DNA of 9,366 nucleotides, from positions 1 through 9,366 of the forward strand of contig CAVQQX010000010.1 in assembly GCA_963714645.1 (NCBI GenBank), given 5' to 3'. The position numbers and the translations under genes are program-made. The stretch comes from RPQJ01 sp963714645. GTDB lineage: Bacteria; Pseudomonadota; Gammaproteobacteria; Steroidobacterales; Steroidobacteraceae. Positions 1-6,328 of the stretch are shown here, piece after piece (within the stretch, counting starts at the first letter, position 1; every line of letters starts with the position of its first letter). A model generated the notes under the pieces. That model did not search any database. It saw only the letters and a list, made by a program, of their open reading frames with translations, and had not been told where the DNA came from.

Positions 1-261
1 GAGGTGGTCGAGGGCGTGGTCGTCGAGCAGGGCGCGGTCCTGTCGATGGGGGTCTTCGTCGGCCAGAGCACCCGGATCTACGACCGCGAGCGCGACGAGG
101 TGACCTACGGCCGGATTCCGGCGGGCGCCGTCGTCGTTGCGGGCTCCCTGCCGGCGTCGAACGGCAAGTATTCGCTTTACGCGGCGGTGATCGTCAAGCG
201 CGTCGACGCCCGGACCCGGGCGAAAGTCGGCATCAACGCCTTGCTGCGCAACACCGAGTGA
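1..261 (+). CDS. dapD: 2,3,4,5-tetrahydropyridine-2,6-dicarboxylate N-succinyltransferase, C-terminal part
   Basis: Only the last 86 codons are present; the gene runs in from the left edge in frame 1 and ends at TGA 259-261. DapD is a cytoplasmic trimeric left-handed beta-helix acyltransferase that transfers succinyl from succinyl-CoA to tetrahydrodipicolinate in the succinylase branch of diaminopimelate/lysine synthesis. The fragment shows the end of the hexapeptide-repeat helix (EGVVVEQGAVLSMGVFVGQS) and the conserved C-terminal segment with IYDRE, YGRIPAGAVVVAGSLP, YSLYAAVIVKRVDA and the ending KVGINALLR, which closely resembles the E. coli C-terminus as I recall it. Its pathway partner dapE lies on the same strand about 4.9 kb downstream, with the phosphate operon in between. 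The identification is secure; the start and upstream regulation are outside the window. Confidence 0.95.
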   Translation, partial: EVVEGVVVEQGAVLSMGVFVGQSTRIYDRERDEVTYGRIPAGAVVVAGSLPASNGKYSLYAAVIVKRVDARTRAKVGINALLRNTE

Positions 262-278
262 CCGGTTTTCGTGATCGG

Positions 279-299
279 TGAATGATGAATGTTGAATGG
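279..299 (+). repeat. Three tandem TGAATG-type heptamers
   Basis: Directly after dapD, the units TGAATGA, TGAATGT and TGAATGG stand head to tail (279-285, 286-292, 293-299); only the seventh base varies. The same kind of unit (GTGAATA, and GTGAGTA on the minus strand) recurs in the dapE/dsbB convergent gap around 6264-6328. The repeat is read directly from the sequence. A function is not evident; it may be a small dispersed intergenic repeat. Confidence 0.6.
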
Positions 300-311
300 C
301 GTCGGAATTGC

Positions 312-340
312 AGCGGGGCTCGCAGGCACAGCCCTCCGCT
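312..340. terminator. Stem-loop between convergent dapD and phoU
   Basis: AGCGG-GGCT (312-320) can pair with AGCC-ct-CCGCT (330-340) around a 9-base loop, leaving a 2-base bulge. It lies in the 95-bp gap between the convergent stops of dapD and the pst-linked phoU and could serve either strand. Neither side has a clear T-run, so an intrinsic terminator is only a possibility. The rest of the gap (262-356) holds the heptamer repeat and nothing else recognised. Confidence 0.4.
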
Positions 341-356
341 TACCGTTCTCCGGTCG

Positions 357-1046
357 CTAGTCGCTGCCGAGCATGTACAGCACCTGCTCGGCCACGTTGG
401 TCGCGTGGTCGCCGATGCGCTCGAGCCCCTTGAGCGCGAAGATCGTATCGATCGTCGGACGCAGGAAGCGATGGTCCTGCAGGACGTACGACATGATCCG
501 GCGCAGCGAGTCGGCGAATTCGGCATCGAGTTCCGCGTCGCCCGCAAGCACGCTCCTCGCGAGGTTCTCGTCGAGCTCGTCCGCCGCCCGAACGGCGTTG
601 CGCAGCATCGAGCCGGACTGCGCCGCCATGTGGCGCAGGTGCCGCGAGACCGCGAGCACCGGGTCGTTGTCGCTCGCCTGCTCGAGCGTGAGCGCGAAGC
701 GCGCGATCTTTTTCGCCTCGTCGCCGACGCGCTCGAGTTCGCGGCCGATCCGCACGATGGCGCGCGCGAGGCGCAGGTCGTTCGCCACCGGCTTCTGCAG
801 CGCGATGTAGGTCAGGCTGTCGCGGTCCAGCCGGCGGTCGTACTCATCGACGGTCGCCTCGCGCGCCAGCACGGATTGCGCGAGCACCGCGTCGCGCTCG
901 AGCAGCGCACGCACCGCACCCGCCACCTGGTCGATCACGAGCGCACCCATTTCGAGCGCGTGCAGGCGCAGCCCGGCGATCGACTGGTCAGCCGCGCTCA
1001 GCGTGTGCGGCTCGGAGGGATCGGAGCGATCCAGCATGGCGGACAT
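357..1046 (-). CDS. phoU: PhoU-family phosphate signalling protein, pst-operon copy
   Basis: This 229-residue protein is the last gene of the pst operon and starts 8 bases after the pstB stop. PhoU is a cytoplasmic all-helical protein with two three-helix bundles. In characterised bacteria it links the Pst transporter to the PhoR sensor and represses the Pho regulon when phosphate is plentiful. Both PhoU signature helices are visible: ELERVGDEAKKIA near residues 104-115 and LERIGDHATNVAE near 208-220; their acidic residues bind metal clusters in known structures. The length is slightly under the usual 235-245. The N-terminus (DRSDPSEPHTLSAADQSI) does not follow the E. coli pattern, and the sequence is clearly different from the second PhoU at 6855-7601. 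An alternative start is the Met three codons later. The family is certain; the division of labour between the two copies is unknown. Confidence 0.93.
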   Translation of the reverse strand: MSAMLDRSDPSEPHTLSAADQSIAGLRLHALEMGALVIDQVAGAVRALLERDAVLAQSVLAREATVDEYDRRLDRDSLTYIALQKPVANDLRLARAIVRIGRELERVGDEAKKIARFALTLEQASDNDPVLAVSRHLRHMAAQSGSMLRNAVRAADELDENLARSVLAGDAELDAEFADSLRRIMSYVLQDHRFLRPTIDTIFALKGLERIGDHATNVAEQVLYMLGSD

Positions 1047-1054
1047 GGCCGGCC

Positions 1055-1930
1055 TCAGCCGTAGCGGCCGGTGATGTAGTCTTCGGTGGCCTTCTTGGAC
1101 GGGTTGGTGAAGATCTTCGAGGTCGCGTCCACCTCCACCAGCTCGCCCAGGTACATGAACGCGGTGTAGTCGGACACCCGGGCCGCCTGCTGCATGTTGT
1201 GCGTGACGATCAGGATCGTCACCCGGCTGCGCAGCTCGGTGATCAGCTCCTCGATCTTTGCAGTGGCGATCGGGTCGAGCGCGGAGGTCGGCTCGTCGAA
1301 CAGCAGGATTTCGGGCTCGGTGGCGAGTGCGCGCGCGATGCAGAGGCGCTGCATCTGTCCGCCCGACAGCGCCAGCGCGGAATCCGGCAGCCGGTCCTTG
1401 ACCTCGTCCCAGATCGCCGCCTCGCGCAAGGCCTTTTCGACCCGCTCGGCGAGCTCGGTGCGATTGTTCACGCCCCGCAGGCGCAGGCCGTAGGCGACGT
1501 TCTCGAACACGGACTTGGGAAACGGGTTCGGCTTCTGGAACACCATGCCGATCCGCATGCGGACTTCGATCGGGTCTACGTCGCTGCCGATGAGGTTCAT
1601 GCGCTCGGGGTGCAGCGTGATGCTGCCGCCGTAGCGCGTCTCGGGCTGCAGGTCGTGCATGCGGTTGAAGCAGCGCAGGAACGTGCTCTTGCCGCAGCCC
1701 GAGGGCCCGATGAGGGCCGTCACCTGGTTCTCGGCGATGGTCAGGTTGAGGTTCTTGAGCGCGTGGTTGGTGCCGTACCAGAAGTCGAGCTTCTCGGCGA
1801 CTGCCTTCGCGGGCGTCGCGCGCAGGGCCTTGCGCTCCTCCATGACGATGGAGAGCGCCGGACCCTCCGCGCGCGTCGCCCCGGGCGCGGCCGCATGCGT
1901 CGCAGGAGACGTCGTCGGAGTCGTGTTCAT
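1055..1930 (-). CDS. pstB: Phosphate ABC transporter ATP-binding protein PstB
   Basis: This 291-residue ATPase energises phosphate import through PstC/PstA at the inner membrane. All ABC motifs are present: Walker A GPSGCGKST (75-83), Q-loop GMVFQKPNPFP (Gln132), signature LSGGQ (188-192), Walker B ILLFDE (208-213), D-loop SALD and switch His244 in VTHNMQQA. PSGCGKSTFLRCFNRM, QKPNPFPKS and the ending EDYITGRYG are characteristic of PstB rather than other ABC ATPases. The chosen ATG is 11 bases after the pstA stop and has AGG upstream. It gives an N-terminal Thr/Pro/Ala-rich extension of about 35-40 residues relative to E. coli PstB (257 residues). A later ATG at 1843 (start MEERKALR) would give 262 residues but leave a 98-base gap. 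The reading frame stays open upstream across pstA, but that part is antisense-frame noise. Confidence 0.96.
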   Translation of the reverse strand: MNTTPTTSPATHAAAPGATRAEGPALSIVMEERKALRATPAKAVAEKLDFWYGTNHALKNLNLTIAENQVTALIGPSGCGKSTFLRCFNRMHDLQPETRYGGSITLHPERMNLIGSDVDPIEVRMRIGMVFQKPNPFPKSVFENVAYGLRLRGVNNRTELAERVEKALREAAIWDEVKDRLPDSALALSGGQMQRLCIARALATEPEILLFDEPTSALDPIATAKIEELITELRSRVTILIVTHNMQQAARVSDYTAFMYLGELVEVDATSKIFTNPSKKATEDYITGRYG

Positions 1931-1941
1931 GTCGCCTGCAC

Positions 1942-2868
1942 TCACCAGTTGATCTTCTTGCGGAAACGGTAGCGGATCCAGATCGCGACGGCGTTCATCG
2001 CGAGCGTCATGCCGAGCAGGATGGCGGCGGCCGCGGCCGCGTTCGACTGGAACGCCTGGTCGGGACGCGAGACCCAGTTGAAGATCTGGATCGGCATCGC
2101 GGTGAACTCGCTGCCGAGCCACTCGAAGTTCAGGAAAGGAAATTCGCCACCCACCGGCGACGGCGGCAGGAACGCGATGAAGCTCAGCGCCCCGATCGTG
2201 ATGATCGGCGCGGTCTCGCCGATCGCGCGCGACAGGCCGAGGATCAGGCCGGTCAGGATGCCGCCCGTCGAATACGGCAGAACGTGGTCGCGGGTGACCT
2301 CCCAGCGCGTGGCGCCGAGCCCGTAAGCCGCCTCGCGGATCGCCTTCGGTACCGCGCGCAGCGACTCGCGTGTCGCGACGATCACGATCGGCAGGATCAG
2401 CAGCGCCAGCGTCAACCCCGCCGAGAGCACGCTCTGCCCGAACCCGAACTTGTAGACGAACAGGCCGAGGGCGAGCAGCCCGTAGACGATGGAAGGCACG
2501 CCCGCGAGGTTGGTCACGTTGATCTCGATCACGTTCGTGATCCAGTTCTTGCGCGCGTATTCCTCGAGGTAGATCGCCGCCGCGACGCCGATCGGCAATG
2601 CCACCAGCATCGTGACCAGCATGATCAACGCCGTGCCGACGGAGGCGGACAGGATGCCGGCACGCTCCGCCTTGCGCGAGGGGAACTGAGTGAAGAAATC
2701 CCAGCCGAAGCGCGCGGAACCGTCGCGGACGAGGTCGAGGAACAGCAGTGCGAGGAGCCCCAGGCACACGAGCAGCACCACGAGGCCGACGACGACGAAC
2801 ACCTTGTCGAGGTTCTTGCGCCAGGTGAGCTCGCGACGCATCTCCTCGAGTGTCATGACGGCGGCCAT
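1942..2868 (-). CDS. pstA: Phosphate ABC transporter permease PstA
   Basis: This 308-residue inner-membrane permease pairs with PstC to form the phosphate channel. A first membrane segment lies at about residues 23-45, and further hydrophobic segments follow near 73-100, 118-140, 148-167 and 203-235, with a last one before the C-terminal RYRFRKKINW. The ABC-permease cytoplasmic loop that contacts the ATPase is visible as EAAYGLGATRWEVTRDHVLP (about 179-198), followed by GLSRAIGETAP, typical of Pst permeases. The start ATG overlaps the pstC stop by one base (TGATG), implying translational coupling, and GGGAG sits 8 bases upstream. A run of seven alanines (about residues 279-285) is encoded by a GCGGCCGC-rich stretch near 2028-2041. 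A Met four codons later is a less well placed alternative start. Confidence 0.96.
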   Translation of the reverse strand: MAAVMTLEEMRRELTWRKNLDKVFVVVGLVVLLVCLGLLALLFLDLVRDGSARFGWDFFTQFPSRKAERAGILSASVGTALIMLVTMLVALPIGVAAAIYLEEYARKNWITNVIEINVTNLAGVPSIVYGLLALGLFVYKFGFGQSVLSAGLTLALLILPIVIVATRESLRAVPKAIREAAYGLGATRWEVTRDHVLPYSTGGILTGLILGLSRAIGETAPIITIGALSFIAFLPPSPVGGEFPFLNFEWLGSEFTAMPIQIFNWVSRPDQAFQSNAAAAAAILLGMTLAMNAVAIWIRYRFRKKINW

Positions 2869-3815
2869 CAGTAGGACTCCCGGAACCGGCGGGTCAGGAA
2901 GAACCCGATCAGGTTGAAGACGAGCGTCATCAGCATCAGCACCAGGCCGGCAGCGAAGATGCTCTGGTACCCGATGCTGTCGTGGGGCAGGTCACCGAGG
3001 CTCACCTGCACGATGTATGCAGTGATCGTCGCGGCCGGCTCGCGCGGGTCGAAGGTGAGCGTGGGCTGCATGCCCGCCGCGATCGCGACGACCATGGTTT
3101 CGCCGATCGCGCGGGAAATCCCGAGGATGTAGGCCGCGGCGATGCCCGAGAGCGCGCCGGGCACCACCACGCGCATGGCGGTCTGCAGCTTGGTGGCGCC
3201 CATCGCGAACGAGCCCTCGCGCATGTACCGCGGGACGGCGCGCATCGCGTCCTCGCTCACGGACGCCACGTACGGCACGATCATCAGGCCGATCACGAGG
3301 CCCGCGCTCAGCATGTTGAACCCCGGCAGGCCGGGAATCAGCTTCTGCAGCACGGGCGTCACCATCAGGAGCGCGAAGTAGCCGTAGACGACGGTCGGCA
3401 CGGCTCCCAGCAGCTCGAGGACCGGCTTGACGGACTCACGCACGCGGTGGCCGGCGAACTCGGAGAGGTAGATCGCAATGATGGTCCCCAGGGGGATCGC
3501 CACGACCAGCGCCACCATCGTCACGGTCAAGGTGCCCGACACGAGCGGCAGGATGCCGTAGCGGGCATCGGCGAAGAGAGGCGTCCACATCGTATCCGTC
3601 AGGAAGTCGCTCAGCGGCACGTGCTCGAAGAACGCCGAGGATTCGGCGACCAGGATCACCACGATCGCGAGCGTGGTGAACACCGCCACCATCCCGCAGA
3701 GCAGCAGCACGAACTCGACGACCCGGTCGCGCAGCTTGCGGTACGCGAGCGACGCAAACGCACCGCCGGCAAGCGGGCGGGCGGACGCGGGCGTCGGCGT
3801 CACGTTGGCGGACAT
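2868..3815 (-). CDS. pstC: Phosphate ABC transporter permease PstC
   Basis: This 315-residue inner-membrane permease is the partner of PstA. Residues 32-57 form the first membrane segment, followed by a periplasmic stretch (about 58-88, including FLTDTMWTPLFADARYGILPLVSGT, a Pst permease landmark) and further segments near 90-118, 133-155, 166-185, 218-240 and 286-308. The coupling loop is MREGSFAMGATKLQTAMRVV (about 198-217), followed by GISRAIGETMVV. The ATG at 3813-3815 has GAGGGAAGAGG a few bases upstream and gives a family-typical length. The open frame extends upstream into pstS sequence to 4028, but that part has no PstC similarity. The gene lies 100 bases after pstS, across a stem-loop, and its stop overlaps the pstA start. 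Confidence 0.96.
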   Translation of the reverse strand: MSANVTPTPASARPLAGGAFASLAYRKLRDRVVEFVLLLCGMVAVFTTLAIVVILVAESSAFFEHVPLSDFLTDTMWTPLFADARYGILPLVSGTLTVTMVALVVAIPLGTIIAIYLSEFAGHRVRESVKPVLELLGAVPTVVYGYFALLMVTPVLQKLIPGLPGFNMLSAGLVIGLMIVPYVASVSEDAMRAVPRYMREGSFAMGATKLQTAMRVVVPGALSGIAAAYILGISRAIGETMVVAIAAGMQPTLTFDPREPAATITAYIVQVSLGDLPHDSIGYQSIFAAGLVLMLMTLVFNLIGFFLTRRFRESY

Positions 3816-3862
3816 CAGGCCTCTTCCCTCGACGGCTTCGACGCGTGCCGGTGCGGAGACGA

Positions 3863-3893
3863 ACGGGCCGGGACCCTGTCGGACCCGGCCCGT
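3863..3893 (-). terminator. pstS-pstC intergenic stem-loop (possible partial terminator or mRNA stabiliser)
   Basis: A perfect 10-bp inverted repeat, ACGGGCCGGG (3863-3872) and CCCGGCCCGT (3884-3893), flanks an 11-base loop 22 bases after the pstS stop. On the transcribed minus strand it is followed by TCGTCTCC rather than a T-run, so complete termination is unlikely. Stem-loops at this position are a known way for binding-protein genes to be expressed above their transporter genes, by 3'-end protection or partial termination; that role is inferred here. Confidence 0.6.
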
Positions 3894-3915
3894 CCCGATG
3901 CTTCGATTGCGAAGC

Positions 3916-4917
3916 TTACAGCTTCGCTTCCATCGACAGCAGCTGGTCGATGGTGATGCCGATCTTCGGCACTCCGCCGAAGACCGAGCCGAGCTTGCGT
4001 CCGTCGAAATGGGCCTGTGCCGTGACATAGGCCTGCTTGGGCAGCGGCAGGTAGCCCGTCTCCGCGACGAGGTCGCCGCGGCTCAGCATGAACTTGACGA
4101 ATTCCTTCACCTCCGGGCGCTGCGCGGAGGCCTCCTTCACGTAGATGAACATCGGTCGCGACAGCGGGTTGTACGACGCGTTGGTGACGTTGTCGAGGCT
4201 GGGCATCACCGGACCGTTGCCGCCGTCGATGCCGACCGCCGTGAGCTTGTCCTTGTGGGCGACGTAGTAGGCGAAGCCGAAATAGCCGATCGCGCCCTTG
4301 TTGTTCTCGACGCCCTGCACCAGCGTGTTGTCATCCTCGCTCGCCGTATAGTCGCCCCGGCTCGCCTTGGCCTTGCCGTTCACGGCCTCGGTGAAATAGT
4401 CGAAGGTGCCCGAGTCGGCCCCCGGCCCGAACAGCATGAGCTTCTCGTCCGGGAAGCTCGACCGGATCTGCTTCCAGTTGGTGATGCGGCCCTGTGCGGC
4501 CGGCTCCCACATCTTCTTGAGCTCGGCCACCGTCAAGGTCTTGGCCCACGAGTTCTGCGGGTTCACGACGACGGTCAGCGCGTCGAACGCGATCGGCAGC
4601 TCCATGTACTTGACGCCGGCCTTGCGGCACGCTTCCATCTCTTCCGCCGAGATCGGTCGCGAAGCATTCGACATGTCCGTCTCGCCGCGGCAGAACTTCT
4701 TGAAGCCGCCGCCGGTGCCCGAGACGCCGACGGTCACGTGCACCTTGCCGCGCTTCTGGATCTGGAATTCCTCGGCGAATGCCTCGGAGATCGGGAAGAC
4801 CGTGCTCGAACCGTCGATCTTGATCGCGGCTTGGGCATGCGCGCGCTGCGGGGCGCCGACGGCCAGCAGGCCCAGCACGAGCGCCGGAAGGGTGAACGGC
4901 AGCAGGGAAGACTTCAT
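3916..4917 (-). CDS. pstS: Periplasmic phosphate-binding protein PstS
   Basis: This 333-residue periplasmic receptor delivers phosphate to PstCAB. A signal peptide is clear: MKSS, a hydrophobic core (about residues 5-22) and probable cleavage after AHA (residue 28), before QAAIKIDGSS. Phosphate-binding segments are recognisable: DGSSTVFPIS (35-44), SGTGGGFKKF (66-75), DMSNASRPI (81-89) and GADSGTFDYF (166-175). Cys76 and Cys97 could form a periplasmic disulfide. This is the PstS/SphX-like branch rather than an exact E. coli-type PstS. The start was placed at the second of two in-frame ATGs because GAGAGG lies 9 bases before it; the ATG at 4926 abuts that motif directly. It is the first gene of the operon, transcribed from a Pho-box promoter at 4994-5027. 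Confidence 0.96.
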   Translation of the reverse strand: MKSSLLPFTLPALVLGLLAVGAPQRAHAQAAIKIDGSSTVFPISEAFAEEFQIQKRGKVHVTVGVSGTGGGFKKFCRGETDMSNASRPISAEEMEACRKAGVKYMELPIAFDALTVVVNPQNSWAKTLTVAELKKMWEPAAQGRITNWKQIRSSFPDEKLMLFGPGADSGTFDYFTEAVNGKAKASRGDYTASEDDNTLVQGVENNKGAIGYFGFAYYVAHKDKLTAVGIDGGNGPVMPSLDNVTNASYNPLSRPMFIYVKEASAQRPEVKEFVKFMLSRGDLVAETGYLPLPKQAYVTAQAHFDGRKLGSVFGGVPKIGITIDQLLSMEAKL

Positions 4918-4971
4918 GGACTGCATCCTCTCGGGTTGGGCGGACGACGACGAGGCCGCGTCGGGCCCCTG

Positions 4972-4991
4972 TGTATGCCGCTGTATGCCGC
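4972..4991. repeat. Tandem 10-bp repeat near the pstS transcription start
   Basis: TGTATGCCGC occurs twice head to tail (4972-4981 and 4982-4991). On the pstS strand this reads GCGGCATACA twice. It lies just downstream of the predicted -10 element and would cover the start of the pstS leader. Its period is 10, not the 11 of the Pho box, and it does not match the Pho half-site. CATACA within it is an alternative weak -10. Confidence 0.6.
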
Positions 4992-4993
4992 GC

Positions 4994-5027
4994 AGTCTGC
5001 CGAGCCACTGTGACAGCCGTGTGACAG
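4994..5027 (-). promoter_or_regulatory. Pho box and -10 of the pstS promoter
   Basis: On the minus strand 5027-5010 reads CTGTCAC-ACGG-CTGTCAC, two identical 7-base half-sites at an 11-base period. This closely fits the E. coli PhoB consensus of two CTGTCA(T/C) units with a 4-base spacer. A weak -10 candidate, CAGACT (4999-4994), begins 10 bases downstream, about where Pho promoters place it with the box replacing the -35. The pstS start codon is about 92 bases from the box. PhoB-dependent induction of pstSCAB-phoU on phosphate starvation is inferred from this. Confidence 0.88.
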
Positions 5028-5042
5028 GACGGCGCCGTCCTG
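5025..5042. promoter_or_regulatory. 18-bp perfect palindrome between the pstS Pho box and the dapE promoter
   Basis: CAGGACGGC-GCCGTCCTG is a perfect 18-bp palindrome whose first three bases overlap the upstream Pho half-site; its right end is 7 bases from the proposed dapE -35. It could be an operator for a dimeric regulator acting on either divergent promoter. A chance GC-rich palindrome is also possible. No known operator is recognised. Confidence 0.5.
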
Positions 5043-5049
5043 CAAGTCC

Positions 5050-5078
5050 TTGTTGCAGTACGCAATTGTCGGTCTAAT
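5050..5078 (+). promoter_or_regulatory. Probable dapE promoter
   Basis: TTGTTG (5050-5055) and TCTAAT (5073-5078, one mismatch to TATAAT) are separated by 17 bases, upstream of the dapE ATG at 5128. The implied leader is about 40-45 bases. The -35 is poor (three of six matches), which would suit an activated or weak promoter. The region is shared with the divergent pstS promoter. Confidence 0.5.
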
Positions 5079-5127
5079 AGCGGCCACCGCCCGCCTGGGC
5101 GCCGCCCGACCCGCGCCGCCCTCACCG

Positions 5128-6267
5128 ATGTCGCCCACGCTCGCTCTCACCGCCGACCTGCTGCGGCGCCCCTCCGTCAGCCCCGACGACCAGGGCTGCC
5201 TCGACGTGATCGGGCCCCGGCTCGCGGCGCTCGGTTTCCGCGTCGAACGGCTCGATTCGGGCCCCGTCGCGAACCTGTGGGCACGACGCGGCACGGACCA
5301 GCCGCTGCTGTGCTTCGCCGGCCATACCGACGTGGTGCCGACGGGACCGCGCGAGGACTGGCGTACCGACCCGTTCGAACCGGTGATCGTCGACGGCATG
5401 CTCTACGGTCGCGGTGCCGCGGACATGAAGAGCGGGCTCGCGGCGATGGTCACGGCACTGGAAAGGTTCGTCGCACGCCACGCGGACCACAGCGGTTCCA
5501 TCGCCGTGCTGTTCACCAGCGACGAGGAAGGGCCGTCGGTCGAAGGTACGCGCAAGGTCGTGGACGTGCTCGAGGCGCGCGGCGAGAAGATCGACTGGTG
5601 CGTCGTCGGCGAGCCCACGAGCAGCGATCAGTTCGGCGATACGATCAAGGTGGGTCGACGCGGCTCCCTGTCCGGACGCCTCACGGTCCACGGCGTGCAG
5701 GGTCACATCGCCTATCCGCAGCTTGCCGACAACCCGGTCCATCGCTTCGCGCCGGCGCTCGCCGAGCTCGTCGCAACGCGCTGGGACGAGGGCAACGAGT
5801 TCTTCGAGCCGACTTCCTTCCAGGTGTCGAACCTCGCGGCGGGCACGGGCGCGCCCAACGTGATTCCCGGCGAACTCAAGGTTCGCGCCAACCTGCGCTT
5901 CTCGACCGAGAACACCGTGGAGCGACTGCAGCAGCGGGTGCTCGCGATCCTCGACCGCCACGGCCTCAACTACACGATGGAATGGTTCGTCTCGGGTCTG
6001 CCCTTTCTGACGCGACCCGGCACGCTCACCGCCGCCGTCGAGCGCGCGGTTCGCGACGTGACCGGGCGGATGCCGCGCCTTTCAACGACGGGCGGCACCT
6101 CGGACGGACGCTTCATCGCACCGACCGGCGCGCAGGTCGTCGAGCTGGGCGTGATCAATGCCACGATCCACAAGGTCAACGAGTGCGTGCGCGTCGCCGA
6201 CCTCGAGCCGCTGAGTCTGGCCTATGAGCGGGTGATGGAGATATTGGTCGGAGGAAGCGAACGGTGA
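5128..6267 (+). CDS. dapE: Succinyl-diaminopimelate desuccinylase
   Basis: This 379-residue cytoplasmic di-zinc M20-family hydrolase cleaves N-succinyl-LL-diaminopimelate to succinate and LL-diaminopimelate for lysine and peptidoglycan synthesis. Metal and catalytic residues are all visible: His66 and Asp68 in FAGHTDVVP, Asp99 in GRGAADMK (bridging), Glu133 (catalytic) and Glu134 in TSDEEG, Glu162 in VVGEPTS and His348 in INATIHKVNE. GRRGSL, HGVQGHIAYP, NPVHR and GGTSDGRFIA match the E. coli enzyme pattern, as does the N-terminus LTADLLRRPSVSPDDQG. The ATG at 5128 was chosen because it gives the family-typical N-terminus; the upstream TTG at 5050 would add 26 residues unlike DapE and overlap the promoter. 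No strong ribosome-binding site is seen. It ends convergently with dsbB. Confidence 0.96.
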   Translation: MSPTLALTADLLRRPSVSPDDQGCLDVIGPRLAALGFRVERLDSGPVANLWARRGTDQPLLCFAGHTDVVPTGPREDWRTDPFEPVIVDGMLYGRGAADMKSGLAAMVTALERFVARHADHSGSIAVLFTSDEEGPSVEGTRKVVDVLEARGEKIDWCVVGEPTSSDQFGDTIKVGRRGSLSGRLTVHGVQGHIAYPQLADNPVHRFAPALAELVATRWDEGNEFFEPTSFQVSNLAAGTGAPNVIPGELKVRANLRFSTENTVERLQQRVLAILDRHGLNYTMEWFVSGLPFLTRPGTLTAAVERAVRDVTGRMPRLSTTGGTSDGRFIAPTGAQVVELGVINATIHKVNECVRVADLEPLSLAYERVMEILVGGSER

Positions 6268-6328
6268 ATAGCGGGAAGCGCGGCGCAACGGCCCGCCACC
6301 AATGCGTCTCTGCCTATTCACTACTCAC
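6264..6328. repeat. Inverted GTGAATAG repeat and heptamers in the dapE/dsbB convergent junction
   Basis: GTGAATAG (6264-6271) and its exact complement CTATTCAC (6314-6321) flank a 42-base gap; a further unit TACTCAC (6322-6328) follows, giving two tandem heptamers on the minus strand (GTGAGTA, GTGAATA). The left arm contains the dapE stop and the right arm the dsbB stop, so both proteins end inside repeat sequence. A smaller GCGGG/CCCGC pair (6271-6275, 6292-6296) is nested within. It could act as a weak bidirectional terminator. It resembles the heptamers at 279-299. Confidence 0.5.

Noticed and set aside
282..1064. 260-codon plus-strand open frame antisense to phoU
   Set aside because: Arg/His/Val-rich composition with no recognisable domain; it mirrors the convincing PhoU on the other strand and is a GC-rich shadow frame.
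2028..2041. GCGGCCGCGGCCGC palindrome
   Set aside because: It lies within pstA and simply encodes part of an alanine run; no need for a separate function.
1931..2767. Upstream part of a 570-codon minus-strand frame continuous with pstB
   Set aside because: This portion is an Arg-rich out-of-frame reading of pstA; PstB similarity begins only after the ATG at 1930, so no fusion is present.
3816..4028. N-terminal extension of the pstC frame into pstS
   Set aside because: No PstC-like sequence, overlaps the pstS coding region and hairpin, and a good ribosome-binding site precedes ATG 3815.
2982..5013. Long plus-strand frames opposite pstC and pstS (to 3956 and 5013)
   Set aside because: His/Arg/Asp-rich composition typical of antisense frames in GC-rich DNA; no domain, and both overlap well-identified genes and the pstS promoter.
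5050..5127. Upstream TTG start giving DapE 26 extra residues
   Set aside because: The extension does not resemble DapE, overlaps the promoter elements, and the ATG at 5128 matches the family N-terminus.
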